From the NCBI GenBank assembly GCA_025927935.1, contig JAICKM010000009.1, positions 1-28,532 of the forward strand: a stretch of DNA of 28,532 bases. The letters run 5' to 3'. The position numbers and the translations under genes are program-made. Source of the stretch: Chloroflexia bacterium. Its GTDB lineage: Bacteria > Chloroflexota > Chloroflexia > QHBQ01 > JADMIH01. A model generated the notes under the pieces. It was not told the DNA's origin. It worked only from the letters and a program-made list of their open reading frames with translations, and searched no databases. Every line of letters begins with the position of its first letter. Position 1 is the stretch's first letter. Below, piece by piece: positions 13,844 to 21,887 of the stretch.

Positions 13844-15679
13844 ATGTCGGATCTGTTTACGTCCTTCCCCGACTACACGATCAACGGCCTGATCATCGGC
13901 AACATCTATGCGCTCGTCGCCGTGGGCCTGGCGCTGATCTTCGGGGTCGCAAACCTGATCAACTTCGCGCACGGCTCGGTCTATATGGTCGGGGCGTACC
14001 TGGGCTGGGTGGGCATCACCTTCCTGCACACGTCGCTGCCGGTGACCATCCTCATCGTCGTGATTGGCTCGGCGCTGCTGGGTCTGGCGATCGAGCGCGT
14101 CGGGTTGCGGCCCTTGCGGGGATCGTCGCGCATCGCGCCGCTGCTGGCGACCATCGGCATCAGCTTCGTGCTGGATCAGGTCGTCCAGATCCTGTTCACG
14201 CCCGATCCCCGCGCCCTGCCCAGTGCGTTGCCGGCCTGGCGCATCCCGGTCGGCCACGGTACCATCGGCGCCCTCGACCTGTTGATCGCCGGTATCGGAC
14301 TGGCGAGCGCGGCCCTGCTGTACAGCTTCTTGCGCTTCACGCGCCTGGGCTGGGCGGTGCGGGCCACCGCGCAGGACCGTGATGCGGCCTTGCAAATGGG
14401 CGTGAACGTCGATGCGGTCAATCAAACCGTGTTCGCGATCGCCTCGGCCCTCGGTGGGCTGAGCGGGCTGCTCGTCGGCATGTACTTCAACGACATCTAT
14501 CCGGCCATGGCCTTCCAGGCGACCCTCAAAGGCTTTACCGCCAGCCTGATCGGCGGGGTGGGCAACGTGCCGGGCGCCGTCGTGGGTAGTCTGGTGCTGG
14601 GGCTGATCGAGAGCTACGGCGTGGCGATCCTGGGCTCGAGCTACCGCGACCTGTTCGCCTACGTCATCTTGATTGCCTTCCTGCTGCTGCGGCCCAACGG
14701 CCTGTTTAGCCGGAGCCGGCAGTTGCCGCCCGAGCCGCTCACCGGCACGTTCATCGCGCCCAGCCGGCCCTTGCGGGTGGCGCCGCCCGTACTCTTCGGG
14801 TTGGGTGGGGCAGCGCTGCTGCTGCCGCTGGTCGTCCATGACCCCTATGTGCTCCAGACGCTGGGTAACGCCTGGTTGTACGGCATGCTGGCGCTCAGCC
14901 TGACGCTGGTGGCGGGCACGGCGGGGCAGATGTCGCTCGGCCATGCCGGGTTGCTGGCGATCGGCGGGTACGCCTCGGCGCTGCTGGCGCTGCGCCTGGG
15001 AGTGCCCGTGGCCGCGGCGATGCTGCTGGCGGGCTTGATCACAGCGGCGCTCGGCACGCTGCTCATCGCCCCAGCCTTCAGGCTGCGCGGGCACTACGTG
15101 GCGATCGTGACCATCGGCATCGGCGAAGTCGTCAGCCTGGTGATCCTGAACTGGGAGAGCCTGACCAACGGCCCCATCGGCCTGGCCGGCATCCCGCCGC
15201 TGGAGCTCTTCGGCCAGGCGTTCGTCACCGCCGACGCTATCTACTGGCTGACCCTGGGTGTGCTGATCGCGCTGGCGCTGCTCCAATGGCGGTTGACGCG
15301 CTCCCACCTGGGCCGCACGCTGCGGGCGATTCGCGAGGACGACATCGCCGCGCAGTCCTACGGCATCAGCCTGAATCGCTATAAGGCGCTGGCCTTCAGC
15401 GTCAGCGGGTTCGCGGCGGGGCTGAGCGGGGCGATCACGGCGCACATGTACTCGTACATCAACCACGAGACCTTCGGCACCACCATCTCGGTGCTGGCGC
15501 TGACAATGGTGATCCTCGGCGGGCTGGGCAACATCGGGGGGGCGATCCTCGGCGCGCTCCTGCTGATCGGCCTGCCCGAACTGTTCCGCGGCCTGGCCGA
15601 GTACCGGATGCTGGTCTACGGCCTGGTACTGCTGTTGCTCATCCGCTTCCGCCCGCAGGGCCTGCTGGGCACGGTGTGA
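13844..15679 (+). CDS. Fused LivH-LivM branched-chain-type ABC permease
   Basis: The 611-residue protein joins the two permease subunits that are usually separate. The LivH-like half (about 1-290) starts [20 protein letters not shown] and has [16 protein letters not shown] and [16 protein letters not shown]. The LivM-like half (about 310-611) has [32 protein letters not shown], a loop with [20 protein letters not shown], and [16 protein letters not shown]. No internal stop or obvious linker domain separates the halves. One chain could therefore form the whole transmembrane pathway and bind LivG and LivF. It follows the binding-protein gene by 20 nt. Confidence 0.93.
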   Translation: MSDLFTSFPDYTINGLIIGNIYALVAVGLALIFGVANLINFAHGSVYMVGAYLGWVGITFLHTSLPVTILIVVIGSALLGLAIERVGLRPLRGSSRIAPLLATIGISFVLDQVVQILFTPDPRALPSALPAWRIPVGHGTIGALDLLIAGIGLASAALLYSFLRFTRLGWAVRATAQDRDAALQMGVNVDAVNQTVFAIASALGGLSGLLVGMYFNDIYPAMAFQATLKGFTASLIGGVGNVPGAVVGSLVLGLIESYGVAILGSSYRDLFAYVILIAFLLLRPNGLFSRSRQLPPEPLTGTFIAPSRPLRVAPPVLFGLGGAALLLPLVVHDPYVLQTLGNAWLYGMLALSLTLVAGTAGQMSLGHAGLLAIGGYASALLALRLGVPVAAAMLLAGLITAALGTLLIAPAFRLRGHYVAIVTIGIGEVVSLVILNWESLTNGPIGLAGIPPLELFGQAFVTADAIYWLTLGVLIALALLQWRLTRSHLGRTLRAIREDDIAAQSYGISLNRYKALAFSVSGFAAGLSGAITAHMYSYINHETFGTTISVLALTMVILGGLGNIGGAILGALLLIGLPELFRGLAEYRMLVYGLVLLLLIRFRPQGLLGTV

Positions 15680-15728
15680 TGGGTCGAGTGGAGTTTTGCG
15701 TTTTGACCTGATGGAAAGAGGAGATTTG

Positions 15729-16262
15729 ATGAGCACTTTGAATGAGTATCTGGTTCAGAAGCGCGCGGCCATCGAGCAGCGCAAACAGCAACGCCCGGAC
15801 GCGCCCCATGTCCTGCAAGCGCAGGTGCGCGCCGAGGGGCGCAGTGGGGTGCGCCGCATCCGCATCCGCGACTTTCAGATTATCAGCGACAGCGGCCCGG
15901 ACTTCGCGGGCTATAACCTCGGGCCGTCCTCGCCCGAACTGCAACTAGGGGTGCTCGGTAGCTGCTTGACCCACGTCTTCCTGATCCGCGCCGCCGAACG
16001 GGGGGTGCCGCTCGACAGCCTGGAGGTCGCGGTGCAAGGCGAGATCGACGGGCGCGCCGGGCAGCCGGGCTTCGAGCAGGTGCCGATCTACCCGCACAAT
16101 ATCACGTACACCGTGCATGTCGAGTCGCCTGCCTCCGAGGAAGAGATCGCCGCCCTGCACCAGGCTGTCGAGGCGACCTGCCCGATCCTCAACCTGCTGA
16201 TCAATCCCCAGCAGATCAATGGCCGGGTGGTGCATACGGCGCCGGAGCCGATCCCGGCATGA
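15729..16262 (+). CDS. OsmC/Ohr-family protein
   Basis: The 177-residue product shows the OsmC pattern. A central helix carries the reactive Cys in LGVLGSCLTHVFLIRAAERG (Cys79), and a second Cys lies in EATCPILNLL (Cys151). The arrangement matches thiol peroxidases of the OsmC/Ohr group that reduce organic hydroperoxides. Some family members have other thiol roles. It starts at ATG 15729 with AGAGGAG upstream; a longer frame from 15696 lacks such a site. The gene sits inside the transporter operon, between permease and ATPase genes, and its TGA overlaps the ATPase ATG. That points to a dedicated role with the imported substrate, perhaps handling a reactive thiol or peroxide product. Confidence 0.85.
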   Translation: MSTLNEYLVQKRAAIEQRKQQRPDAPHVLQAQVRAEGRSGVRRIRIRDFQIISDSGPDFAGYNLGPSSPELQLGVLGSCLTHVFLIRAAERGVPLDSLEVAVQGEIDGRAGQPGFEQVPIYPHNITYTVHVESPASEEEIAALHQAVEATCPILNLLINPQQINGRVVHTAPEPIPA

Positions 16263-17110
16263 GGTCCGCGATGGGGCGCCTCGAAGGCAGCGGCCTGACG
16301 CGATCTTTTGGCGGCGTGACCGCGGTTGACCATCTCGACCTGGCTGTAGAGCCAGGCGAGACGGTTAGCATTATCGGGCCGAACGGCGCGGGCAAGACTA
16401 CCGCCTTCAATCTGATAACCGGCCTGGATCGCCCCGACGCCGGCGCGATCCTCTTCGACGGCGTGCCGATCGCCGGACTCTCACCCATCGCCATCGCGGA
16501 GCGGGGCCTGGCGCGCACCTTTCAGCACGGGCGCGTCTTCGGCAACCTGAGCGTCCTGGACAACGTGCTGGTCGGAGCGCACACCCAACTGCGTGCGGTG
16601 CGCCCGGCGGTCCCGGTGGTTGGGCCGTTGCTCGAACTGGGGTTGGCGCTCGTGCGTCCGGGCAAGGTCGTCGCGGAAGAACGGCGCCTCCAGGACGAGG
16701 CACGCGCGATCCTGGCGCTCTTTGGCGAGCGCCTGCTGCCGCGGGCCGATCAGCCCGCCCACTCCCTCTCCTATGCCAACCGCCGCCGGCTGGAGATCGC
16801 GCGGGCGCTGGCGTTGCGGCCACGCCTGCTCCTGCTGGATGAGCCGACCGCCGGCATGAACCCGACCGAGACGGCGGAGATGCTGGAACTGATCCGCGAT
16901 CTCAAGACGCGCGGATTGACGATCCTGCTGATCGAGCATAAGCTGTCGCTCGTGATGCAACTCTCGGATCGGGTCATCGCGATGGACGATGGGCGTAAGA
17001 TCGCTGAAGGCCCGCCGGAGGTCGTGCGCCGGGACCCGGCGGTGATCGCGGCCTACCTGGGCCACCGTGAGGTCGGCGCGGCCGAACTGCTCGTCGAGGA
17101 GGTGGCATGA
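16259..17110 (+). CDS. Liv-type ABC transporter ATP-binding protein (LivG-like)
   Basis: The 283-residue ATPase has Walker A GPNGAGKT (K46), a Q-loop (TFQH, Q89) and Walker B LLLLDEPTAGMNP (D194, E195), the last with the typical LivG AGMNP. The H-loop is His227 (LLIEHKLSLVM). The signature reads LSYANRRRLEIARAL rather than the usual LSYGQQRRLEIARAL, so the glycine is replaced by Ala-Asn. The first ATG (16259) overlaps the OsmC stop; Met5 (16271) is an alternative. Its own TGA overlaps the next ATG. It should pair with LivF to energise the fused permease. Confidence 0.93.
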   Translation: MRSAMGRLEGSGLTRSFGGVTAVDHLDLAVEPGETVSIIGPNGAGKTTAFNLITGLDRPDAGAILFDGVPIAGLSPIAIAERGLARTFQHGRVFGNLSVLDNVLVGAHTQLRAVRPAVPVVGPLLELGLALVRPGKVVAEERRLQDEARAILALFGERLLPRADQPAHSLSYANRRRLEIARALALRPRLLLLDEPTAGMNPTETAEMLELIRDLKTRGLTILLIEHKLSLVMQLSDRVIAMDDGRKIAEGPPEVVRRDPAVIAAYLGHREVGAAELLVEEVA

Positions 17111-17850
17111 ACACCCCCTTGCTGCAACTGGCTGGCGTCCAGACTTTCTACGGCCCGGTGCAGGTCCATTTCGACCTTAGCCTGGAGGTGCGCCCAGGGC
17201 AGATCGTCTGTCTGCTGGGCGGCAACGCCAGCGGCAAATCGACCACGATGAAGGTCATCCTGGGTCTGCTCCGGCCACGGGCGGGCACGGTGCGGTTCGA
17301 CGGCGCGCCGATCACCGGGCTGCCGACGGCGCAGATCATCCGCCGGGGTATTGGCTCTGTGCCGGAAGCGCGGCGCCTCTTTCCCGCCATGACGGTGCGC
17401 GAGAATCTGCTGATGGGCGCCTACACGCGCGGGGACCGCGCAGCAGTGGGCGCTGACTTCGAGCATGTACTCGACCTCTTCCCGCGGTTGCGCGGGCGCC
17501 TGGGCCAGCGCGCGGGCACGCTCAGCGGCGGGGAGCAGCAGATGGTGGCGATGGCCCGCGCGCTGATGGGACGCCCGCGCTTGATCTGCATGGATGAGCC
17601 GACGATGGGCCTCTCGCCGCTCTATGTCGACCACGTCCTGGATCTGATCCGGACGATCAATGCGCAGGGGGTGACGATCTTCATGGTCGAGCAGAACGCG
17701 AACCTGGCGCTGCAGATCGCGCACTACGGCTACGTGCTCCAGACCGGGCGGATCGCGCTGGCCGGTCCGGCGGCCGAGTTGCTACGCAACCCGCAGATCC
17801 GCGACGCTTACCTGGGCGGCGAACCGGCGGAGCGGATCACACAGGATTAG
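17107..17850 (+). CDS. Liv-type ABC transporter ATP-binding protein (LivF-like)
   Basis: The 247-residue ATPase has Walker A GGNASGKST (K44), signature LSGGEQQMVAMARAL (139-153) and Walker B LICMDEPTMGLSP (D163, E164). The MVEQNANLAL segment in place of the H-loop His is normal for LivF. It is coupled to LivG by an ATGA overlap and completes the five-component transporter. The next gene starts 21 nt downstream with its own strong ribosome-binding site. Confidence 0.94.
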   Translation: MNTPLLQLAGVQTFYGPVQVHFDLSLEVRPGQIVCLLGGNASGKSTTMKVILGLLRPRAGTVRFDGAPITGLPTAQIIRRGIGSVPEARRLFPAMTVRENLLMGAYTRGDRAAVGADFEHVLDLFPRLRGRLGQRAGTLSGGEQQMVAMARALMGRPRLICMDEPTMGLSPLYVDHVLDLIRTINAQGVTIFMVEQNANLALQIAHYGYVLQTGRIALAGPAAELLRNPQIRDAYLGGEPAERITQD

Positions 17851-17871
17851 CTATGCACAGGGAGGAACAAC

Positions 17872-18711
17872 ATGATTCGCCAGATTGATCACATCGTGAT
17901 CCTTGTGAAGGAACTGGAGCAAGCCATCGCCGACTACACCGCGCTGGGCTTTACGGTGGTACGCGGCGGCGACCATCCTGGTGGGGCCACCCACAACGCG
18001 CTGGTGATTTTCGAGGACGGCGCCTACTTCGAGCTGATCGCTTTCAAGCAGCCGGCCGAAGAGCACCACTGGTGGCGCAAGGGCGCCCGCGTGGGCGAGG
18101 GCCTGCTGGATTACGCGCTGCTTCCCGGCGCCATCGCCGAGGACATTGCCGCTGCCCGCGCACGCGGCCTGGCGCTGGAGGGGCCGAATCCCGGCGGCCG
18201 GTGGCGCCCGGACGGCGTGCAGGTGGCCTGGCAGATCGGGCGGGGCGGCACCCCAGACCTGCCGTTCCTCTGCTGCGACGTGACGCCGCGTGCCTTGCGG
18301 GTGCCCGAGGGCGCCGTACGCCGCCATGCCAACGGCGCGGCCGGCGTCGCCGCGATCACGGTCGCGGTGGCAAACCTGGAGCAGAGCATCGAACGCTACC
18401 ATGCGCTCCTGGGCGCCGCAGCCCAGGAGGAGCGCGCGGAGGAACCGGCCGGGGATGGCCTGCGCAAGGCCCGCTTCCGGCTGGGCACCGCTGTCATTAC
18501 CCTGGCGCAGCCGGTGAGTACCGGGAACGGGCAGGCGGGCGCCTTGCGCCGCTATCTGGAGGCAGGTGGCGAAGGCCCGTTTGTGGTGGCCCTACGCGCC
18601 GCGCATGCGACCGCTACCGGTCCGCTGGACGCCCGCCTGACCCACGGGGCGCAACTCGAGTTCGGCGTGACGGACCCGGTGCCTGTAGCAGGATACGAAA
18701 GCGTCCCTTGA
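17872..18711 (+). CDS. Glyoxalase-like / VOC-superfamily protein (Glyoxalase_3-type)
   Basis: The 279-residue product opens with IDHIVILVKELEQAIADYTA, the usual start of a VOC beta-alpha-beta module. It contains THNALVIFEDGAYFELIAF and, in the second half, a related module (AAITVAVANLEQSIERYHAL, then FRLGTAVITLAQP). This matches two-module proteins of the Glyoxalase_3 type. VOC proteins use a bound metal for isomerisation, lyase or dioxygenase chemistry, or bind small molecules without catalysis; which applies here is unknown. GGGAGG precedes ATG 17872. It lies between the transporter and monooxygenase genes, suggesting a role in processing the imported compound. Confidence 0.82.
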   Translation: MIRQIDHIVILVKELEQAIADYTALGFTVVRGGDHPGGATHNALVIFEDGAYFELIAFKQPAEEHHWWRKGARVGEGLLDYALLPGAIAEDIAAARARGLALEGPNPGGRWRPDGVQVAWQIGRGGTPDLPFLCCDVTPRALRVPEGAVRRHANGAAGVAAITVAVANLEQSIERYHALLGAAAQEERAEEPAGDGLRKARFRLGTAVITLAQPVSTGNGQAGALRRYLEAGGEGPFVVALRAAHATATGPLDARLTHGAQLEFGVTDPVPVAGYESVP

Positions 18712-18722
18712 TAAGGAGCAGC

Positions 18723-20276
18723 ATGGCAGGCAGCAGCGCAACAACAGTGGCGGTGATCGGCGGGGGAGCGAGTGGTCTCGCGGCGGCCAAGTGCTTGCTG
18801 GAGGCCGGCCTGCGGCCCACGGTGTTCGAGCAGTCGCCCCATATCGGCGGCGTGTGGAGTTTCGACGAGACGCTGCCCGCGGGCGGCAGCCCGGCGTACC
18901 GGTCGCTGCATACCAACACGCCTAAGCAGATCACCGCCTTCTCGGACTTTCCCTTTCCGGACGATCTGCCCGACTTTCCGTCGCACGCCGAGGTGATCAG
19001 CTACCTGAGCGCCTACGCCGAGCGCTTTGGCGTCTGGGAGCACATCCGTCGCGAGACGCACGTCGCGACGGTCGTGCCTGCCACAGGGGGCGGCTGGACG
19101 GTGCAGGTGGCGTGCGAATCGGGCGCGCGGATAGACAGGTTCGACGCCGTCTTTGTCTGTAGTGGCATGTTCGGCGAGCCGCGGCTGCCGGATATTCCGG
19201 GTCTGCGGAGCTTCCCTGGCCTGCTGCTCCATAGCCGCGCGTACACCGCCGCCGATCCCTTCGCCGGCCGGCGCGTGCTGGTCGTCGGCACCGGCAGCAG
19301 CGGCACCGACATTGCTGTCGAGACCGGCCAGGTCGCGCAGCAGGTCTGGCTGAGCGGGCGTAACGACGCCTGGGCGGTCGCGGCGGGCACGCTCGGTGGC
19401 CCGGCGAGCTGGGGCACCCGGCTGGGGCGCCACCTGCGCTTGCGCCTCGGCCTGGAGGCACGCCGGTCCAACGGGGACTCCGTGCGGCCCGACGCCCCCT
19501 TCGTGCTGCAGCCCGACCGGCTGATCCTCAACGACCGGCTGCGCGAAACGATCGGGGCCGGGGCCGTGCGACCCCGGCCCGGCATCGCGCGGGTGGACGG
19601 AGCCACCGTCCGGTTTACGGATGGCACGAGCGTGGAGGTCGATACGATCATCTGCGCCACCGGCTACGCGCTGCGCTTCCCGTTCCTGAATGAGACGATC
19701 TTCCGGGTCACACCCGCCGGCCTGAATCTCTACCGCGTGGTGTTGCATCCCGACCAGCCCACGCTGGCCTTCATCGGCATGTCGCGGGCGACCGGGGCGA
19801 TCATGCCGCTGGCCGAGATGCAGGCCCGCTGGGCGGCGCAGGTGCTGCGCGGAACCGTCAACCTACCGCCCGCCGCCGCGATGCAGGCGGGGATCGACGC
19901 ACGACGCCGGTTCATCGCCGCGCGGGGCGGCAATCCGTTTCGGATCGAGTTTGAGCCGTATATGGACACGCTGGCGTCCGAAATCGGCGCTTTGCCGCAG
20001 CTCCGGCGCCATCCGCGACTCTGGCGGGTCTTGCTGGCCGGCAAGCCGGTTGCGGCGCGCTACCGGCTCGACGGGCCGGGGCGCGCGGCAGACGCACCCC
20101 GCATCCTCCTGGCCGCTCACCGGCCGGAGCAGCCTCCCGGCCCACCTGCGGTAATACCTGGCGCGGTCCACGACTCTCGCGTCGCCGCACGGCACGAGAA
20201 GGACCGCCCTTCGCCCGACAACCCCATGGAGCAACGACATGATAAGCACATCGCTTACGAACCCAACGCAGAGTAG
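18723..20276 (+). CDS. Flavin-containing monooxygenase (FMO-like)
   Basis: The 517-residue product has an FAD-binding motif (VIGGGASGLAAAK, residues 11-23), the FMO identifying sequence FPGLLLHSRAY (164-174, fitting FxGxxxHxxxY) and an NADPH-binding motif (VVGTGSSGTDIA, 187-198). ATGYALRFPF near the C-terminal third matches the family ATGY motif. FMOs of this class insert one oxygen into nucleophilic S or N atoms or carry out Baeyer-Villiger reactions. With a Cys-rich leader and OsmC in the same operon, S-oxygenation is attractive but not shown. AAGGAG precedes ATG 18723. The final 38 nt overlap the next gene, and the basic tail after about residue 440 may be poorly conserved. Confidence 0.9.
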   Translation: MAGSSATTVAVIGGGASGLAAAKCLLEAGLRPTVFEQSPHIGGVWSFDETLPAGGSPAYRSLHTNTPKQITAFSDFPFPDDLPDFPSHAEVISYLSAYAERFGVWEHIRRETHVATVVPATGGGWTVQVACESGARIDRFDAVFVCSGMFGEPRLPDIPGLRSFPGLLLHSRAYTAADPFAGRRVLVVGTGSSGTDIAVETGQVAQQVWLSGRNDAWAVAAGTLGGPASWGTRLGRHLRLRLGLEARRSNGDSVRPDAPFVLQPDRLILNDRLRETIGAGAVRPRPGIARVDGATVRFTDGTSVEVDTIICATGYALRFPFLNETIFRVTPAGLNLYRVVLHPDQPTLAFIGMSRATGAIMPLAEMQARWAAQVLRGTVNLPPAAAMQAGIDARRRFIAARGGNPFRIEFEPYMDTLASEIGALPQLRRHPRLWRVLLAGKPVAARYRLDGPGRAADAPRILLAAHRPEQPPGPPAVIPGAVHDSRVAARHEKDRPSPDNPMEQRHDKHIAYEPNAE

Positions 20277-20772
20277 TGAAACACCCGATCTGGTGGACGA
20301 TCTGGCCGGCCTGCAGCCGGAGACGCCCTTGCAGGCGCTGCGCGCAGCGCGGGCGGATGTCGCGCGTTACGCCCAGGGCAGCTACCTGGCCCTGCTCGAA
20401 CCCGCGGATCCCGCTGGCGTGAGCCGCGTCGAGCGCGAACTGATCGCCCTGCGCGTAGCGGTGCTAACCGCGAGCGCCGTCCTGGCCGCGCATCATCGCG
20501 GGCGGCTGCGGGAGCATGGCGTTGCCGCTGAACACATCGCGGCCGTCGAGCACTTTCCCACGGCGGGGGGGTTGGCGGCGCGCGAGACCGCGATCCTGCG
20601 GCACGTGGATCGGCTGACGCAGGAACCGCGCGCGGCCGACGAGGGGGACATCCAGGCACTACAGGCTGCCGGCCTCGGCGCTCGCGACATCGTCACGATC
20701 GCGCAGTTGATCGCTTTTCTTAGCTTCCAGGTCCGCCTGCTGGCGGGTCTACGAGTTCTCGCGGAGACCTAA
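20239..20772 (+). CDS. CMD-domain protein lacking the AhpD CxxC (Avi_7170-like)
   Basis: The 177-residue helical protein looks like a carboxymuconolactone-decarboxylase/AhpD-fold member of the type named CMD domain protein, Avi_7170 family; this is from memory of that family and its pairing with the next gene. Aligned by eye with the next protein, ERELIALRVAVLTASAVLAA corresponds to DRELAAVATSRVNGCVFCAS. The CxxC cysteines are thus replaced by Ser79 and Leu82, while His86 is kept. Redox catalysis by this subunit alone is therefore unlikely. It starts inside the end of the monooxygenase gene and is directly abutted by the next gene, consistent with a two-subunit complex. Confidence 0.8.
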   Translation: MISTSLTNPTQSSETPDLVDDLAGLQPETPLQALRAARADVARYAQGSYLALLEPADPAGVSRVERELIALRVAVLTASAVLAAHHRGRLREHGVAAEHIAAVEHFPTAGGLAARETAILRHVDRLTQEPRAADEGDIQALQAAGLGARDIVTIAQLIAFLSFQVRLLAGLRVLAET

Positions 20773-21369
20773 ATGACCACGACAGTGCAGAAACAATTTA
20801 CGCTGGAGCGGGTGGAATGGCGCGCCTGGCTCCCAACCGTGACGCTGGCCGAGGCTACGCCGGAGCAGATCGCCGTGCTGGAGGAAAGCACCCCGTCGGC
20901 CAAAACCTCACCCTACTACCTGTTGCTCGCCCATGACGTGGACGTGCTGCGTGAGCGCTCGCGCCTCTTCAACGCGGTGATGTATGGGCCAGGCGGCCTG
21001 CTCCGCGCCGACCGGGAGTTGGCGGCGGTCGCGACCTCACGCGTCAACGGCTGCGTCTTCTGTGCCTCGGTGCATGCGCGGCTGTTCACGCAGTTGCGCA
21101 AAACCGACGAGCCGATCCGGCGGCTCCTCGACGAGGGGGTCGCGACGCCCCTGGGCGAACGGGACCAGGCGATCGTAGATTACGCCGTGAAACTCACGCG
21201 TGCCCCGCAGAGCCTCGGCCCGGCCGATCTCGCCCCGCTGCGGCAGGTGGGGCTGACGGATGGGGAGATCCTCGACCTGACCCATGTCGTCGCGATGTTT
21301 GCTTGGGCCAATCGCCTTCTGCAAACATTGGGGGAGCCCCTGAGGGCAGCGACCACCCTGGATCCCTGA
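20773..21369 (+). CDS. Alkylhydroperoxidase-domain (AhpD-like) protein (Avi_7169-like)
   Basis: The 198-residue product has the AhpD active-site pattern NGCVFCASVHARLF with Cys94, Cys97 and His101, preceded by the usual acidic DRELAA. AhpD-fold proteins with CxxC reduce peroxides or disulfides. The length and pairing with a CMD neighbour fit the family named alkylhydroperoxidase domain protein, Avi_7169. Its ATG follows the previous stop immediately, so translation is coupled. It is the last gene of the operon; I see no clear terminator after the TGA at 21367-21369. Confidence 0.88.
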   Translation: MTTTVQKQFTLERVEWRAWLPTVTLAEATPEQIAVLEESTPSAKTSPYYLLLAHDVDVLRERSRLFNAVMYGPGGLLRADRELAAVATSRVNGCVFCASVHARLFTQLRKTDEPIRRLLDEGVATPLGERDQAIVDYAVKLTRAPQSLGPADLAPLRQVGLTDGEILDLTHVVAMFAWANRLLQTLGEPLRAATTLDP

Positions 21370-21438
21370 GCGCGGAGAAAGCGGGGGGCAAGGGTACACC
21401 GGTGGGTTCTTGTGCATCATCAGGCATCTACACCCCGA

Positions 21439-21715
21439 TTAGCTTGCTGAGTAAACCTGCTGGGGGATCACGGAGGCCCGTGGGGCAACCAGACGCACGT
21501 GGCTTGCGCTATCGGCCAGATGGCGCGCGCCCGCCGGCATCCGGCCTGAGGCGGGCATGTACACGCAGAAGATGACCTGCCGTGTGCGGCGGGATCTGGG
21601 TACGATGATCCGGCCCGTAAAGCACACTGGAGATGATCCCTGCCGCGTCGTGGATACACCGGTCAACCAGCTGCAAGGCCAGGTCCCGGCCACCGATGCC
21701 CAGGTATTGCTCGCC
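21439..21715 (-). pseudogene. Frameshifted gene remnant, possibly C-terminal part of a B3/B4-domain protein
   Basis: On the minus strand one frame reads EQYLGIGGRDLALQLVDRCI, then IISSVLYGPDHRTQIPPHT, before turning non-protein-like and reaching a stop. A neighbouring frame then carries RQVIFCVYMPASG and HLADSASHVRLVAPRASVIP up to the stop at 21439-21441. Joining them needs one frameshift near 21590. The joined text recalls the C-terminal part of tRNA-synthetase-like B3/B4-domain proteins, but I could not check this. There is no start codon or ribosome-binding site upstream. It explains the gap after the sulfur-type operon. Confidence 0.4.
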
Positions 21716-21786
21716 CCCACCGCCACGGCGACCAACACATGCGCCACAGCATCATGGTGTAATAGGAGGTGTACTCAGCGAGTATC

Positions 21787-21822
21787 ATTGCACCATTGCG
21801 CCATGATCATGATTGCGCCATG
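21787..21822 (+). repeat. Cluster of ATTGCRCCA direct repeats with a CATGATCATG palindrome
   Basis: ATTGCACCA (21787-21795), ATTGCGCCATG (21795-21805) and ATTGCGCCATG (21812-21822) are in the same orientation. The palindrome CATGATCATG (21802-21811) lies between the last two. The cluster lies beyond the 3' ends of both neighbouring units, so it is not an obvious promoter element. Confidence 0.4.
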
Positions 21823-21887
21823 GCATCATATCGCAATCCATCCCTGGGGCGTTTAATCCTGCCCAGCGGTCCTTCCGGTGGACGGAA

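Noticed and set aside
13598..15736. A 712-codon open frame antisense to the LivHM gene
   Set aside because: It is a shadow: the sense frame has clear LivH and LivM motifs, and the antisense text is Gln/Arg/Asp-rich low-complexity sequence typical of the reverse of GC-rich membrane-protein genes.
18072..18722. Extension of the monooxygenase gene to an upstream start at 18072
   Set aside because: The extra 217 residues are an out-of-frame reading of the glyoxalase-like gene; the AAGGAG-preceded ATG at 18723 begins directly before the FAD motif.
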